From: an uncultured Collinsella sp.
GTDB taxonomy: Bacteria > Actinomycetota > Coriobacteriia > Coriobacteriales > Coriobacteriaceae
Assembly (NCBI GenBank): GCA_902492935.1
Contig: CABUNJ010000005.1
Coordinates: 1-64,000 of the forward strand
Length of the DNA stretch: 64,000 bases
Reading direction: 5' to 3'
Shown here: positions 25,203-35,225 of the stretch, piece after piece
Layout: every line of letters begins with the position of its first letter
Position numbering within the stretch: the stretch's first letter is position 1
Position numbers and translations under genes: made by a program
Notes under the pieces: generated by a model
What the model saw: only the letters and a program-made list of their open reading frames with translations
What the model was told of the DNA's origin: nothing
Database searches by the model: none

Positions 25203-25571
25203 ATGAACAAGCATAAGGCGAAGCTGGAAGGCCTCAAGCGTCGTCAGCGTCGTGTTCGCGGCAAGGTCTCGGGTACCGCCGAGCGTCCGCGTCTTCGCGT
25301 GACCCGTACTAACGCCAACATCTATGCCCAGATCATCGACGACAGCAAGGGCTCCAGCCTGACGCTCGTCTCCGCCTCGACCCTCGAGGCCGAGTTCAAG
25401 GGCACCCACACCTCGAACAAGGAGGCTGCGGAGAAGGTCGGTCAGCTCGTTGGCAAGCGTGCCATCGAGGCCGGCATCACCAAGGTCGCTTTCGATCGTG
25501 GTGGCCGTATCTACCATGGCCGCGTCAAGGCCCTCGCCGACGGTGCTCGTGCCGCCGGTCTCGAGTTCTAG
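25203..25571 (+). CDS. rplR: 50S ribosomal protein L18
   Basis: 122 residues. It begins with the basic [20 protein letters not shown] and holds [20 protein letters not shown] and the C-terminal [20 protein letters not shown]. It binds 5S rRNA with L5. Start after TTTTTAGGAG. It ends 14 bp before rpsE. Confidence 0.98.
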   Translation: MNKHKAKLEGLKRRQRRVRGKVSGTAERPRLRVTRTNANIYAQIIDDSKGSSLTLVSASTLEAEFKGTHTSNKEAAEKVGQLVGKRAIEAGITKVAFDRGGRIYHGRVKALADGARAAGLEF

Positions 25572-25585
25572 GAGGTATGTAGCAC

Positions 25586-26110
25586 ATGGCTCGTAATCAG
25601 AAGCAGCAGCGCGAGGCCTCCGAGTTCGAGGAGCGCGTCGTTTACATCAACCGCGTGTCGAAGACCGTCAAGGGTGGTCGTCGCATGAGCCTCGTCGCTC
25701 TCGTCGTCGTTGGCGACGGCAAGGGCAACGTCGGCGTTGGCATGGGCAAGTCCGCTGAGGTGCCCATGGCCATCTCCAAGGCGTCTCTCGATGCCAAGAA
25801 GAACATGTTCCACGTGCCGGTGACCGAGCAGGGCACCATTCCGCACGAGGTTCTCGGTCACTTTGGTGCCGGCCGCATCATCATCAAGCCCGCTGTCGAG
25901 GGTACCGGCGTTATCGCCGGCGGCGCTGTGCGTCCCCTCTTCGAGCTTGCTGGCATCAAGAACGTCCTGTCCAAGTCCCTCGGTACCGACAACGGCCTCA
26001 ACATCATCAAGGCTGCCGTCGAGGGCCTCAAGGAGCTCTCCAGCCCTGAGGACGTCGCGGCTCGCCGTGGCCTGACGGTCTCCGAGATGTTCGTCGGTAA
26101 GGAGAACTAA
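25586..26110 (+). CDS. rpsE: 30S ribosomal protein S5
   Basis: 174 residues. The N-terminal double-stranded-RNA-binding fold has [20 protein letters not shown] and [20 protein letters not shown]. The C-terminal half has [21 protein letters not shown]. It forms the mRNA entry site with S3 and S4. Start after TAGGAGG; it ends 2 bp before rpmD. Confidence 0.98.
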   Translation: MARNQKQQREASEFEERVVYINRVSKTVKGGRRMSLVALVVVGDGKGNVGVGMGKSAEVPMAISKASLDAKKNMFHVPVTEQGTIPHEVLGHFGAGRIIIKPAVEGTGVIAGGAVRPLFELAGIKNVLSKSLGTDNGLNIIKAAVEGLKELSSPEDVAARRGLTVSEMFVGKEN

Positions 26111-26112
26111 GC

Positions 26113-26295
26113 ATGGCTGACACCATCAAGATCAAGCAGGTCCGCAGCACCAATGGTTGCAAGCAGGACCAGGTCCGTACTGTCCGTGCCCTCGGTCTCC
26201 ACAGGATCCGCGAGGTTCGCGAGATTGCTGACAACGAGTCCGTCCGCGGCATGATCTTCAAGGTCAAGCACCTTGTCGAGATTGTAGAGGAGTAG
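26113..26295 (+). CDS. rpmD: 50S ribosomal protein L30
   Basis: 60 residues, normal for bacterial L30. It contains IKIKQVRSTNGCKQDQVRTV and LGLHRIREVREIADNESVRGMI. Only two bases separate it from rpsE and three from rplO, so translation is likely coupled. The TAAGC-ATG context relies on the AAGGAGAAC of the preceding gene end. Confidence 0.97.
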   Translation: MADTIKIKQVRSTNGCKQDQVRTVRALGLHRIREVREIADNESVRGMIFKVKHLVEIVEE

Positions 26296-26298
26296 CAA

Positions 26299-26748
26299 AT
26301 GCAGCTTCACGATCTTACTCCCGCGCCCGGTTCCACCAAGAACCGCAAGCGCGTCGGCCGTGGCAATTCTTCGGGTCACGGCACCACTTCTGGCCGCGGT
26401 CAGAAGGGCCAGGGTTCCCGCTCTGGCGGCACCAAGGGTGCCGGCTTCGAGGGTGGCCAGACTCCGCTGGCTATGCGCCTGCCCAAGCTTCCGGGCTTCC
26501 GCAACCCCCGTCGTATCGAGTACACCGCTGTTAACGTTGAGCGTCTCGAGCGCAAGTTCGAGGACGGCGCTGTGATCGACGGTGCCGCTCTTAAGGCCGC
26601 TCGCATCACCAAGAGCGAGTTCGAGCCCGTCAAGGTGCTCGGCAATGGTGAGCTCACCAAGAAGTTCACGGTCAAGGTCGACAAGGTCAGCGCTTCTGCG
26701 CAGGCCAAGATCGAGGCCGCCGGCGGAAAGGTCGAGCTGCCGTGCTAA
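26299..26748 (+). CDS. rplO: 50S ribosomal protein L15
   Basis: 149 residues. The Gly/Arg-rich start ([35 protein letters not shown]) and the middle [16 protein letters not shown] are typical. It binds 23S rRNA. Start after GAGGAGTAGCAA. Its last codons overlap the start of secY by 7 bp. Confidence 0.97.
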   Translation: MQLHDLTPAPGSTKNRKRVGRGNSSGHGTTSGRGQKGQGSRSGGTKGAGFEGGQTPLAMRLPKLPGFRNPRRIEYTAVNVERLERKFEDGAVIDGAALKAARITKSEFEPVKVLGNGELTKKFTVKVDKVSASAQAKIEAAGGKVELPC

Positions 26749-28028
26749 ATGGTCTTAAGAATGCTTTCCGCATCAAAGAATTGCGCGAAAAGATTCTTTT
26801 TACCATAGCTATGCTCGTCGTGTACCGCATTGGTGCGCACGTTCCTGTGCCCGGCATTCCCTTCCAGGGGATGCTGGGCCTTTTCTCGACCGATAACAAT
26901 TCGGTCGCCGCAGGTGCTATGGCCCTCCTGAATCTTTTCTCTGGTGGCGCGTTGAGCTATGTTTCGGTGTTCTCCCTGGGCATCATGCCTTACATCACCA
27001 GCTCGATCATCCTCCAGATGCTCCAGGCCGTTGTGCCTTCCCTGCATGAGCTTGCCCGCGAGGGCGAGGTCGGTCAGACCAAGATTACGCAGTATTCGCG
27101 TTACCTCACCCTGGCTCTGGCAATCCTCAACTCCGTGGGTTACCTCTTCCTCTTTAAGAGCTTCGGCATCAGCTTTACTGGCGCCGGCGCTCCCGAGATC
27201 ATCTTCGACCTCATGATCGTCGGCACGCTCACCGCGGGTGCCATGCTGATCATGTGGATTGGTGAGCTCATCACCCAGCGCGGTATCGGCAATGGCATGT
27301 CGCTGATCATCTTCGCGAACATCATGGCCGGCCTGCCGCAGGCGATCTTCTCCAGCACCGAGGGCAATGCCGGTGGCATCATCACCATGGTGATCATCTG
27401 CGCCATCATCTTGCTGGTTATCCCGCTGATTGTTTTCCTTGAGCGCGGCCAGCGCCGCATTCCGGTCTCCTACGCTAAGCGCGTCGTGGGCCGTCGCATG
27501 ATGGGTGGCCAGACCACCTACCTGCCCATCAAGGTCAACACCGCGGGTGTCGTGCCGATCATCTTCGCTTCGGCGCTGCTGTACTTCCCGGCCCAGATTG
27601 CCGTGTTCTTCCCCGGCATCGGCTGGATTCAGGCAGTTGCCTCTGCGCTTTCGACCGGTTGGCTCAACTGGGTGCTTAACGTTGTCCTCATTGTGTTCTT
27701 CGCGTACTTCTACACCTCCATGGTGTTCAACCCCGATGACACGGCCGACAACCTTAAGAAGCAGGGCGGCTTTATTCCGGGCGTCCGTCCGGGTAGGGCT
27801 ACCGCGGCCTACATCAAGAACGCGCTCAACAAGATCACGCTTCCCAGCGCTGTCTTTTTGGCGCTCATCGCCATTGTGCCTTCGATCATCTTCTCCTTCA
27901 CGGGTAACCATCTGATCCAGGCGTTTGGCGGCACGTCCATCCTCATCATGGTCGGCGTCGTGCTCGACACGGTCGATAAGCTCGAAGGCCAGATCAAGAT
28001 GTATGATTACGATGGATTCTTTAAATAG
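26742..28028 (+). CDS. secY: Sec translocon channel SecY
   Basis: A 428-residue inner-membrane channel with ten expected membrane segments. It begins near [31 protein letters not shown]. The plug region follows [20 protein letters not shown]. The conserved cytoplasmic loops [18 protein letters not shown] and [17 protein letters not shown] contact the ribosome and SecA. GTG 26742 lies within the end of rplO, so translation is coupled. SecA is also in the window at 55455. Confidence 0.97.
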   Translation: MLNGLKNAFRIKELREKILFTIAMLVVYRIGAHVPVPGIPFQGMLGLFSTDNNSVAAGAMALLNLFSGGALSYVSVFSLGIMPYITSSIILQMLQAVVPSLHELAREGEVGQTKITQYSRYLTLALAILNSVGYLFLFKSFGISFTGAGAPEIIFDLMIVGTLTAGAMLIMWIGELITQRGIGNGMSLIIFANIMAGLPQAIFSSTEGNAGGIITMVIICAIILLVIPLIVFLERGQRRIPVSYAKRVVGRRMMGGQTTYLPIKVNTAGVVPIIFASALLYFPAQIAVFFPGIGWIQAVASALSTGWLNWVLNVVLIVFFAYFYTSMVFNPDDTADNLKKQGGFIPGVRPGRATAAYIKNALNKITLPSAVFLALIAIVPSIIFSFTGNHLIQAFGGTSILIMVGVVLDTVDKLEGQIKMYDYDGFFK

Positions 28029-28046
28029 GCTAGAGGAGGATTGCTC

Positions 28047-28673
28047 ATGAACCTCGTATTGCTCGGAGCTCCGGGTGCCGGTAAGGGCACCGTCGCACAG
28101 GAGCTCGTCGCCGAGTTTGGCGTCGCTCACATTTCCACGGGCGACCTGCTGCGTGCTGCCGTCAAGGGTGGCACCGAGCTTGGTATTCAGGCTAAGAAGT
28201 ACATGGACGCTGGCGAGCTTGTTCCCGACCAGCTCGTGATCGACCTTGTCAAGGAGCGCCTTGCCGCCGATGACGCCCAGCAGGGCTTCATCCTCGATGG
28301 CTTCCCGCGCAACACCGCCCAGGCCGTGACGCTCGATTCCGAGCTCTCCGCCATGGGTCGCGAGATCGACTGCGCCCTTCTGGTCGATGTGGCCCCCGAG
28401 GTCATCATCGATCGTCTGTCTTCGCGTCGCACCTGCCGCGCCTGCGGTTACACCGGCACCGCTGCCGATGCTACCTGCCCCAAGTGCGCAGGCGAGATGT
28501 ATCAGCGCGACGATGACAAGCCCGAGACCATCAAGAACCGTCTCGACGTCTACGAGAAGTCCACGAGCCCGCTCGTCGACTACTATCGTGGTCAGGGTCT
28601 TCTCAAGTCGGTCAACGGTGACCAGGCTCGCGAGACCGTGTACGGGGATGTCAAAGAGGCTCTCGGTCTATGA
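28047..28673 (+). CDS. adk: Adenylate kinase
   Basis: 208 residues, interconverting ATP, ADP and AMP. P-loop GAPGAGKGT at 7-15. AMP-binding FPRNTAQA. The long LID holds a zinc knuckle CRACGY...CPKC, as in Gram-positive enzymes. ATG 28047 is preferred to a TTG six bases upstream because AGAGGAGGA precedes it. It ends in TGA, overlapping the map start as ATGA; this is the only TGA stop I found among core genes. Confidence 0.97.
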   Translation: MNLVLLGAPGAGKGTVAQELVAEFGVAHISTGDLLRAAVKGGTELGIQAKKYMDAGELVPDQLVIDLVKERLAADDAQQGFILDGFPRNTAQAVTLDSELSAMGREIDCALLVDVAPEVIIDRLSSRRTCRACGYTGTAADATCPKCAGEMYQRDDDKPETIKNRLDVYEKSTSPLVDYYRGQGLLKSVNGDQARETVYGDVKEALGL

Positions 28674-29458
28674 TCAAGATTAAGTCTGCAACGCAAATCG
28701 AGCAGATGAAGAAGGCAGGAGCGCTATCTAAGATGGCGCTCCGCCACGTTGGAGCCATGGTTCGCCCCGGCGTGTCGACCTTCGAACTCGATCAGCTTGC
28801 CGAGCAGATTATCCGCATGCATGGCGGCACCCCGGCCTTTAAGGGTTACGGCGGGTTCCCCGGAACCATTTGCGCATCAATCAACGATGCCGTGGTTCAC
28901 GGTATTCCCAACCCCGATATGATCCTGCGCGATGGCGATATCATCTCCATCGATACGGGAGCTGTTCTCGACGGTTGGGTCGGCGATAACGCTTGGACGT
29001 TTTTCGTCGGCACCCCCACGCCCGAGGCCAAGGCCCTGTGCGAGGTTACGCGCGATTGCCTTAAGGCTGCCATCGAGCAGGCTGTTCCCGGTAACCATAT
29101 CGGGGACGTCGGGTATGCTGTTCAGTCCCTCGCCGAGTCTCACGGTTACGGCGTGCTTCGCGATTACGTGGGGCATGGCATTGGCCGCGTGATGCACGAG
29201 GACCCCAACGTTCCTAACTATGGAAAGAAGGGGAGGGGCGTTCGCCTCCAGGCTGGTATGGTCATCGCCATCGAGCCGATGGTTACGATGGGTTCCAATC
29301 ATGTGAGCACTGGCTCCGATGGTTGGATCGTTACGACCAACGACCACCTGCCCGCCGCGCACTACGAGAACACCGTCGCCATTACCAATGACGGCCCGGT
29401 GATTCTTACCACGGATGCCCAAGGTGCTTGGTGCTCCTTGCAAGGCGGCGAGATGTAG
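28670..29458 (+). CDS. map: Methionine aminopeptidase type I
   Basis: A 262-residue pita-bread metallopeptidase that removes the initiator methionine. Metal ligands are seen in ISIDTGAVLDGWVGDNAWTF (two D), YVGHGIGRVMHEDP (H) and IAIEPMV (E), with a final E in YENTVAIT. It overlaps adk by 4 bp. The N-terminus has no SH3-like extension. Confidence 0.96.
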   Translation: MIKIKSATQIEQMKKAGALSKMALRHVGAMVRPGVSTFELDQLAEQIIRMHGGTPAFKGYGGFPGTICASINDAVVHGIPNPDMILRDGDIISIDTGAVLDGWVGDNAWTFFVGTPTPEAKALCEVTRDCLKAAIEQAVPGNHIGDVGYAVQSLAESHGYGVLRDYVGHGIGRVMHEDPNVPNYGKKGRGVRLQAGMVIAIEPMVTMGSNHVSTGSDGWIVTTNDHLPAAHYENTVAITNDGPVILTTDAQGAWCSLQGGEM

Positions 29459-29604
29459 AGGCCGCGTTCAAATTCGTCGGCATTTACATTTCAAATGTAA
29501 CAAGTTCCACTTAGATGTGGAGCCATTACGAAGTTATTACGATGCGTGCATACGTGTTGTAGAATACTCAATCGCTGTCGTTTTCTAGAGAAAGATGATT
29601 GCTT

Positions 29605-29823
29605 GTGAAGAAGGAAGACGCAATTGAGCTCGAGGGTACGGTAAAGGAACCGCTGCCCAACGCCATGTTTAAGGTCGAGCTCGAGAACGGTCATTCGGTT
29701 CTGTGCAACATTTCTGGCAAGATTCGAATGAATTACATCCGCATTCTCCCCGGTGACAGGGTTGTCGTGGAGCTTTCCCCGTACGACCTGACCCGCGGTC
29801 GCATCACCTATCGCTATAAATAG
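29605..29823 (+). CDS. infA: Translation initiation factor IF-1
   Basis: 72 residues from GTG 29605, the usual length ([20 protein letters not shown]...ITYRYK). A TTG at 29599 would add two residues and sits closer to AGAGAAAG, so the start is not settled. It binds the ribosomal A site during initiation. A TAGAAT box at 29570-29575 and a TTACATT/AATGTAA palindrome at 29485-29501 lie upstream, so it probably has its own promoter. Confidence 0.95.
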   Translation: MKKEDAIELEGTVKEPLPNAMFKVELENGHSVLCNISGKIRMNYIRILPGDRVVVELSPYDLTRGRITYRYK

Positions 29824-29970
29824 CGACACGCATACACGCTCTTTTCCGACTGCAGGCTTAGCTCAACCTACGGTCGGTTTGCGTGTGAAGACCAGCCATA
29901 GTTTTAAACGCCTGCGGCTGGGCGAGTAGATAGTAGGGAAGTAGTTTGAGCGCTACCGAAAGGAAGAACG
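29824..29970 (+). promoter_or_regulatory. Structured leader before rpmJ
   Basis: ACACGCA (from about 29827) pairs with TGCGTGT (about 29877-29884), enclosing CCGAC/GTCGG. It could be an mRNA processing or regulatory element between infA and rpmJ. Confidence 0.35.
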
Positions 29971-30084
29971 ATGAAGGTACGTCCTTCGGTCAAGAAGATG
30001 TGCGATAAGTGCAAAATCATTAGGCGCCACGGCAAGGTCCTCGTCATTTGCGAGAACCCCCGTCATAAGCAGCGTCAGGGTTAA
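29971..30084 (+). CDS. rpmJ: 50S ribosomal protein L36
   Basis: 37 residues, too short for most gene finders. It starts [20 protein letters not shown] and ends [10 protein letters not shown]. It is the zinc form, with ligands CDKC, C of VICENP and H of NPRH. Start after GAAAGGAAGAACG. Normal neighbours infA and rpsM. Confidence 0.97.
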   Translation: MKVRPSVKKMCDKCKIIRRHGKVLVICENPRHKQRQG

Positions 30085-30098
30085 GAGAGGAGACTACG

Positions 30099-30473
30099 TT
30101 GGCCCGTATTAATGGTGTCGACCTCCCGCGTGAGAAGCGCGTTGAGATCGGTCTGACCTACATTTACGGCATCGGCCGCACCACTGCGACGAAGATTTGC
30201 GTCGAGTGCAACGTTAACGTGGATACGCGCGTTAAGGACCTCACCGAGGATGAGGTTAACGCCATCCGCGATTATATCGATAAGAATCAGATCATGGTTG
30301 AGGGCGACCTCCGCCGTGAGCGCAACCAGAACGTTAAGCGCCTCATGGACATCGGCTGCAACCGCGGCCTTCGTCACCGCAAGGGCCTCCCGGTCCGCGG
30401 CCAGCGCACCCACACTAACGCTCGTACCCGCAAGGGCCCGAAGCGTCAGATCGGTGCTAAGAAGAAGAAATAA
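30099..30473 (+). CDS. rpsM: 30S ribosomal protein S13
   Basis: 124 residues with [30 protein letters not shown] and the basic tail [20 protein letters not shown]. It contacts tRNA and L5 across the subunit interface. TTG start after AGAGAGGAG; this rare start is supported by the family N-terminus. Confidence 0.97.
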   Translation: MARINGVDLPREKRVEIGLTYIYGIGRTTATKICVECNVNVDTRVKDLTEDEVNAIRDYIDKNQIMVEGDLRRERNQNVKRLMDIGCNRGLRHRKGLPVRGQRTHTNARTRKGPKRQIGAKKKK

Positions 30474-30487
30474 GGAGCGCTAGATAG

Positions 30488-30892
30488 ATGGCTACTGCTA
30501 AGAAGAACGTTCGCGCTGCCCGTCTGAAGCGCGCGGACCGTAAGAACATTTCCGTGGGCCAGGCTCACATTCGTTCTACGTTCAACAACACGATCGTTTC
30601 GATCACCGATCCCCAGGGCAACGTCATTTCCTGGAAGTCGGCTGGCCAGGTGGGCTTCAAGGGCTCCCGTAAGTCCACGCCGTTCGCTGCCCAGATGGCT
30701 GCCGAGGCTGCTGCCAAGCAGGCCATGGAGCACGGTATGAAGAAGGTTTCCGTCTTCGTCAAGGGCCCCGGCTCCGGTCGTGAGACCGCCATCCGCTCCC
30801 TCCAGGCTGCTGGCCTCGAGGTCTCGAGCATCCAGGACAAGACCCCCATTCCGCACAACGGCTGCCGCCCCAAGAAGCGTCGCCGCGTGTAA
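30488..30892 (+). CDS. rpsK: 30S ribosomal protein S11
   Basis: 134 residues. It holds [40 protein letters not shown] and the C-terminal [18 protein letters not shown]. It shapes the mRNA exit channel. Fourteen bases separate it from rpsM, with AAGGAGCG upstream. Confidence 0.98.
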   Translation: MATAKKNVRAARLKRADRKNISVGQAHIRSTFNNTIVSITDPQGNVISWKSAGQVGFKGSRKSTPFAAQMAAEAAAKQAMEHGMKKVSVFVKGPGSGRETAIRSLQAAGLEVSSIQDKTPIPHNGCRPKKRRRV

Positions 30893-30911
30893 CTGAAAGG
30901 ATCGTATCAAT

Positions 30912-31508
30912 ATGGCAATCGACAGGACTCCTGTTCTTAAGCGCTGCCGTCAGCTCGGGATCGATCCCGCTGAGCTCGGTTACAGCAGCAAGAAGGAATC
31001 TATCCGTCAGCCCAAGCGCCGTCGCAAGGAATCTGAGTACGGCATGCAGCTGCGCGAGAAGCAGAAGGTCAAGTTCATCTATGGCGTTCTGGAGAAGCAG
31101 TTCCACGGCTACTTCAACAAGGCCCGCAAGATGAACGGCGTCACCGGTGAGAACCTCATGATCATCCTTGAGTCTCGCCTCGACAACGTTGTCTTCCGTC
31201 TTGGCTTCGCCCGCACCCGCAAAGAGGCTCGTCAGTCCGTCCGTCACGGTCACTTCACCGTGAACGGCAAGCGCGTGGACATCCCGTCCTACCGCGTCAA
31301 GGCCGGCGACGTCGTCGCTGTCGGCGAGAAGTTCCGTGACCTCCTCCCCATCAAGGAGGCCCTGATTTCCTCCGAGCGCTTTGAGGTCCCTGGCTGGCTC
31401 GAGGTCGATATCGAGAAGCTGTCTGGTAACGTGCTCGCTCTGCCGACGCGTGAGCAGATCAGCGGTGATATCAACGAGCAGCTCATCGTCGAGCTCTACT
31501 CTAAGTAG
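30912..31508 (+). CDS. rpsD: 30S ribosomal protein S4
   Basis: 198 residues. The S4 RNA-binding domain is near RLDNVVFRLGFARTRKEARQ with VNGKRVDIPSYRVKAGD. The N-terminal zinc-type cysteines are absent, so it is the Cys-free form. Start after TGAAAGGATCG. It nucleates 30S assembly and, in other bacteria, represses the alpha operon. Confidence 0.97.
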   Translation: MAIDRTPVLKRCRQLGIDPAELGYSSKKESIRQPKRRRKESEYGMQLREKQKVKFIYGVLEKQFHGYFNKARKMNGVTGENLMIILESRLDNVVFRLGFARTRKEARQSVRHGHFTVNGKRVDIPSYRVKAGDVVAVGEKFRDLLPIKEALISSERFEVPGWLEVDIEKLSGNVLALPTREQISGDINEQLIVELYSK

Positions 31509-31540
31509 TCCATCCGGGCTGCTGAGGCTGGAGGTAATAC

Positions 31541-32482
31541 ATGTCAGAATTCATTAGGCCTCAGGTTCAGGTCGAAGAGATCAACGAGACGTCTGCTCGT
31601 GTCTCCGTCGAGCCGCTCGAGCGTGGTTACGGCGATACGCTGGGTAACTCCCTTCGTCGCGTTCTTCTGTCCTCGCTCGAGGGTGCCGCCGTCGAGGCTA
31701 TTCAGATCGATGGTGCGCAGCACGAGTTCATGACCATCCCTAACATGGTCGAGGATGTCACCGACATCGTCCTGAATGTCAAGGGTCTTGTCTTCAGGGC
31801 TCTCGGCACGACCGACGAGGCGACCGCCACCATCTCGGTTGACGGCCCCTGCGAGGTCACCGGTGCGGACTTCTTTATTCCGTCCGAGTTTGAGCTGGTT
31901 AACCCCGAGCAGCACATTGCTACGCTCACCGAGGGTGGCCATCTCACCATGAGCATGCGCATCGGCTATGGCCGCGGCTATGTTTCTGGCGAGGCCAACA
32001 AGCGCGACAACGATCCCATCGGTGTGATCCACGTCGACTCGCTGTACTCGCCGGTTTCCCGTTGCGCCAAGCTCGTTGAGGCTTGCCGTGTCGGTCAGCA
32101 CACCGACTACGACCGCCTTGTCCTCGAGATCGAGACCAACGGCTCCATCGCCCCGCGCGACGCCGTGGTCCAGGCTGCCAATATCATCAACCAGCATATG
32201 GCCGCCTTTATGAACCTTGCCGAGACCCCCGAGGTCGAGGAGGAGGCTTCGATCTTCGCTCCCGAGGTCACCAACGACAACGCCGAGCTGGACAAGCAGA
32301 TCGAGGATCTGGACCTTTCCGTCCGTTCCTACAACTGCCTTAAGCGCGCCAGCATTCACTCGGTCCGTCAGCTCGTTGAGTTCTCGGAGAACGATCTGCT
32401 CAACATCCGTAACTTCGGTGTTAAGTCGATCGAGGAAGTGAAGGACAAGCTTGAGTCCATGGGCCTGAGCCTGAAGGCTTAA
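31541..32482 (+). CDS. rpoA: RNA polymerase alpha subunit
   Basis: 313 residues. The N-terminal assembly domain has PLERGYGDTLGNSLRRVLLSS. The C-terminal domain has LSVRSYNCLKRASIHSVRQL and LNIRNFGVKSIEEVKDKL. Both domains are complete, joined by an acidic linker (EEEASIFAPEVTNDN). Start after GGAGGTAATAC. Standard place between rpsD and rplQ. Confidence 0.98.
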   Translation: MSEFIRPQVQVEEINETSARVSVEPLERGYGDTLGNSLRRVLLSSLEGAAVEAIQIDGAQHEFMTIPNMVEDVTDIVLNVKGLVFRALGTTDEATATISVDGPCEVTGADFFIPSEFELVNPEQHIATLTEGGHLTMSMRIGYGRGYVSGEANKRDNDPIGVIHVDSLYSPVSRCAKLVEACRVGQHTDYDRLVLEIETNGSIAPRDAVVQAANIINQHMAAFMNLAETPEVEEEASIFAPEVTNDNAELDKQIEDLDLSVRSYNCLKRASIHSVRQLVEFSENDLLNIRNFGVKSIEEVKDKLESMGLSLKA

Positions 32483-32512
32483 TGCTTCGCATATTTGAGG
32501 AGAAACTAGACC

Positions 32513-32980
32513 ATGCGTCACAACGTTAAGAAGGGCCTGAAGCTCGGCACCGATGCGAGCCACACCAAGGCCATGAAGAAGAGCCTTGCTAAGGCCCTCT
32601 TCGAGAACGACCGCATCAAGACCACCGAGACCCGCGCTAAGGCGCTGCGTTCGGTCGTCGACCCGATCATCACTTGGGCCAAGAAGGGCGACCTGCACTC
32701 TCGTCGTCTGGCTATCGCCAAGCTCGGCGATAAGCAGCTCGTTGCCGAGATCTTCGACAAGGCTGCCCAGGGTATGTGGCAGGACCGCAACGGCGGTTAC
32801 ACCCGCATCATGAAGCTCGGTAACCGTAAGGGGGACAACGCTCCTATCGTTATCATGGAGCTCGTCACCGAGCCTTGCACGCCTAAGGCCAAGAAGGCTG
32901 CTCCGGCCCCCAAGAAGGCCGCTGCTCCCAAGAAGGTCGAGGCTGTCGAGGAGACCGCTGCTGAGGAGACCGCTGAGTAG
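32513..32980 (+). CDS. rplQ: 50S ribosomal protein L17 with Ala/Lys/Glu tail
   Basis: 155 residues. Residues 1-120 are normal L17 (MRHNVKKGLKLGTDASHTKA, RRLAIAKLGDKQL). Residues 121-155 form a low-complexity tail (KAKKAAPAPKKAAAPKK then acidic EETAAEETAE) beyond the usual L17 end. Start after GAGGAGAAACTAGACC. A strong terminator follows at 33007, ending the long ribosomal transcript. Confidence 0.96.
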   Translation: MRHNVKKGLKLGTDASHTKAMKKSLAKALFENDRIKTTETRAKALRSVVDPIITWAKKGDLHSRRLAIAKLGDKQLVAEIFDKAAQGMWQDRNGGYTRIMKLGNRKGDNAPIVIMELVTEPCTPKAKKAAPAPKKAAAPKKVEAVEETAAEETAE

Positions 32981-33006
32981 ACAATCCGTCTGCATAGGCT
33001 ATATTC

Positions 33007-33037
33007 GAGGGGTACGTTCGCGTACCCCTCTTTTTTT
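33007..33037 (+). terminator. Strong UUCG-loop terminator after rplQ
   Basis: GAGGGGTACG and CGTACCCCTC pair around a TTCG tetraloop and are followed by seven Ts. It ends the rplE-to-rplQ run. Confidence 0.93.
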
Positions 33038-33072
33038 GTCGCGATACCGTTGATTGTTTGTTGGGAGCGCCC

Positions 33073-33897
33073 ATGACCGCGCCGTCTGATTTCAATTCGA
33101 TTCCAGAGCTCGATGCCACGCTCGTATTCCGTGTCGCCTACGATGGCTCCTCCTATAGCGGATTTGCCGAGCAGCCGGGCCAGACGACGGTTGCGGGCGA
33201 GCTGCGCCGTGCAATCGAGACGTTGCTGCGCCGCCCAATCGATCTGACGTGCGCGGGGCGTACCGATGCCGGCGTTCATGCGGTGGCCCAATACATCAGC
33301 GTGCCCGTAACGGACGCTGAGCTCGCTTTGACGCGCCGTAGGTGGCTGAGGGCTATGGATGCCCTCCTGGGCAAAGATATCGCCATAAACGAGGTCTACA
33401 AGGCTCGTAAGGGCTTTTCTGCACGTTTTGACGCGCGCTCTCGCACTTACACCTATCGCATTGCCGACCGTGATGCGCGGCCCGTGCTGTCACGCGGTGC
33501 AGTGTGGTGGCATCGCTATCCCCTCGACGTCGATGCGATGGCGGCCGCCTGCCCTACGCTTTTGGGCGAGCAGGACTTTAAGAGCTTTTGCAAGGTCGCC
33601 TCTGCCGTGGGCAAACCTACGCACCGCTGCGTAATGCGTGCCGAGTTTGGCCACGAGGTCGCCTTTGGCGAGGACATCCTCACGTTTACCATCGAGGGCA
33701 ATGCGTTTTTGCATTCGATGGTGCGAACCATTGTGGGCACCCTTGTTGAGATCGGCATGCATCGCCGCGATCCCGAGTGGATGCGTGAGGTAATTGATGC
33801 CTGCGATCGCTCCGCTGCCGGTCCTACGGCGCCCGCATGCGGTCTTACCTTTATGGGCGTGGATTACGACTCCACCGAGCTTGTGGTCCTCGATTAG
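33073..33897 (+). CDS. truA: tRNA pseudouridine synthase A
   Basis: 274 residues; it makes pseudouridine 38-40 in the anticodon arm. The catalytic Asp is in CAGRTDAGVHA. Other motifs are VAYDGSSYSGFAEQPGQTT, SFCKVAS and NAFLHSMVRTIVGTL. ATG 33073 is preferred over TTG 33058 because GGGAG precedes it. It lies just after the rplQ terminator, the usual truA neighbourhood, so it needs its own promoter or readthrough. Confidence 0.95.
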   Translation: MTAPSDFNSIPELDATLVFRVAYDGSSYSGFAEQPGQTTVAGELRRAIETLLRRPIDLTCAGRTDAGVHAVAQYISVPVTDAELALTRRRWLRAMDALLGKDIAINEVYKARKGFSARFDARSRTYTYRIADRDARPVLSRGAVWWHRYPLDVDAMAAACPTLLGEQDFKSFCKVASAVGKPTHRCVMRAEFGHEVAFGEDILTFTIEGNAFLHSMVRTIVGTLVEIGMHRRDPEWMREVIDACDRSAAGPTAPACGLTFMGVDYDSTELVVLD

Positions 33898-34016
33898 GGA
33901 TGAGACTGCCTGACGGCGATCTTTGTGTGCGGCGCCTGTGGGCGGGGCGTGTGCAACATCTGTTCTTGACGTGCATCGCGGCGGACGACCGCCCGCATTA
34001 ATTGACGGGGTGTACC

Positions 34017-35093
34017 ATGAACGACAGTTTGTTACTGGCTGTCGAGAGGACGGAAAACTTGGTTCGACGTGGTTCGCATCCGCGACTTTCGGTGATCCTG
34101 ATTGTTGAGGGTTCGCCCAGTTATACGATGCGTGCTCTCGAGAGCATCCAGAACCAAGACCTCTACGATTTGCAGATTGTCGTCGTTTGCCGCGGCGTGG
34201 TAGCTGGTGTGCGCCATTCGCTCGAAGTTGCTGCCGACAGAGATATTCATATTGATTTGATTGATGTTGAAGACCCAGTGCCTGGCGCCTGCCTGCGTGC
34301 CGGCTTTGCGGCTTCGCGCGGCTCCCAGATCATTGCGATGAATGCCAATGAGTGGTTTGCGCCGCAGTCCCTTTCGCAGATGGTCGAAAGCTCCTGCGAC
34401 GCTTCTGCTGACATCGTGTTTCCCTCTGTTTCGCTCGATCGCTACGATGTTCACCGCGAACGTCATTCCCGAGTTTTGGACGCGACATCCGTTTCTGAAG
34501 ATGAGGACCGGGCGGCTTGCTTGACCCAATTGGTTTCCTGTGGTTTAATCCGACAGACCTCTGGCGTGCTGTATGATCGCGCCCTCTTTGAGGCGTGCCT
34601 TGCGCATGGCGATGCGTTTCGCGCGGTGTCTTTTTTGACGTTTGCGCTTTCGCAGGCAAAGCGCGTTTCGGGATGTGGCCGTGCCCGTTTTCATGCAGTG
34701 GCGCCGTCGATTACGGAGACGTTTGACCCCACGATGTTTGCCAGGCTTTCTGATGATATCGGGGCGCTCGACAGGCTTGCCGACTCGTTTGCCGTCGCGG
34801 GCGGTGGCGATCAGTTGAAGCTGGTCTGCCAGCGGTATTACTACGCCGGCCTGGTTGCCTGCATCGAAAATTTGTGTCTGAGCCCCCATGGGGTGTCTTC
34901 AATAGAGCGTTCGGCCCGTTTGCATGATATGCTCGAAGCGCAGCGTACTCGTCAGATGGTTGCGGCCCTTAAGGGCAATCATCGTGGCCTAGGTCTGCTC
35001 TATGGTTCGATAGCTGGTGCCAAGCCTATGCGGTGTGCGTTGTATACGCATCTGGCGGCCTTTTTCAATCGTTCGGGCGTCAGGACTGTCTAG
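34017..35093 (+). CDS. Glycosyltransferase family 2-like protein
   Basis: 358 residues. The first 110 residues fit a GT-A fold start (PRLSVILIVEGSPSYTMRALESIQNQDLYDLQIVVVCRG). The expected DxD is not clear: a segment IAMNANEWFAP stands where GT2 proteins have it, which weakens catalysis as a prediction. The rest is unrecognised. ATG 34017 follows GACGGGGTG. It is monocistronic and precedes argR. Its codon use is more AT-rich than neighbours. It could be a degenerate or regulatory member of the family. Confidence 0.5.
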   Translation: MNDSLLLAVERTENLVRRGSHPRLSVILIVEGSPSYTMRALESIQNQDLYDLQIVVVCRGVVAGVRHSLEVAADRDIHIDLIDVEDPVPGACLRAGFAASRGSQIIAMNANEWFAPQSLSQMVESSCDASADIVFPSVSLDRYDVHRERHSRVLDATSVSEDEDRAACLTQLVSCGLIRQTSGVLYDRALFEACLAHGDAFRAVSFLTFALSQAKRVSGCGRARFHAVAPSITETFDPTMFARLSDDIGALDRLADSFAVAGGGDQLKLVCQRYYYAGLVACIENLCLSPHGVSSIERSARLHDMLEAQRTRQMVAALKGNHRGLGLLYGSIAGAKPMRCALYTHLAAFFNRSGVRTV

Positions 35094-35225
35094 TAGCGTG
35101 ATTTTCGAAATAAATTGCATGGAATTGTTTCGAAATGCGTTCTTATTCACTAAAACCTTCAAATAGCGCTAAACTATTCAATCACTAAGTGATCGTCTCC
35201 ACTATCTTTTGGAGTGAGGTTTTGT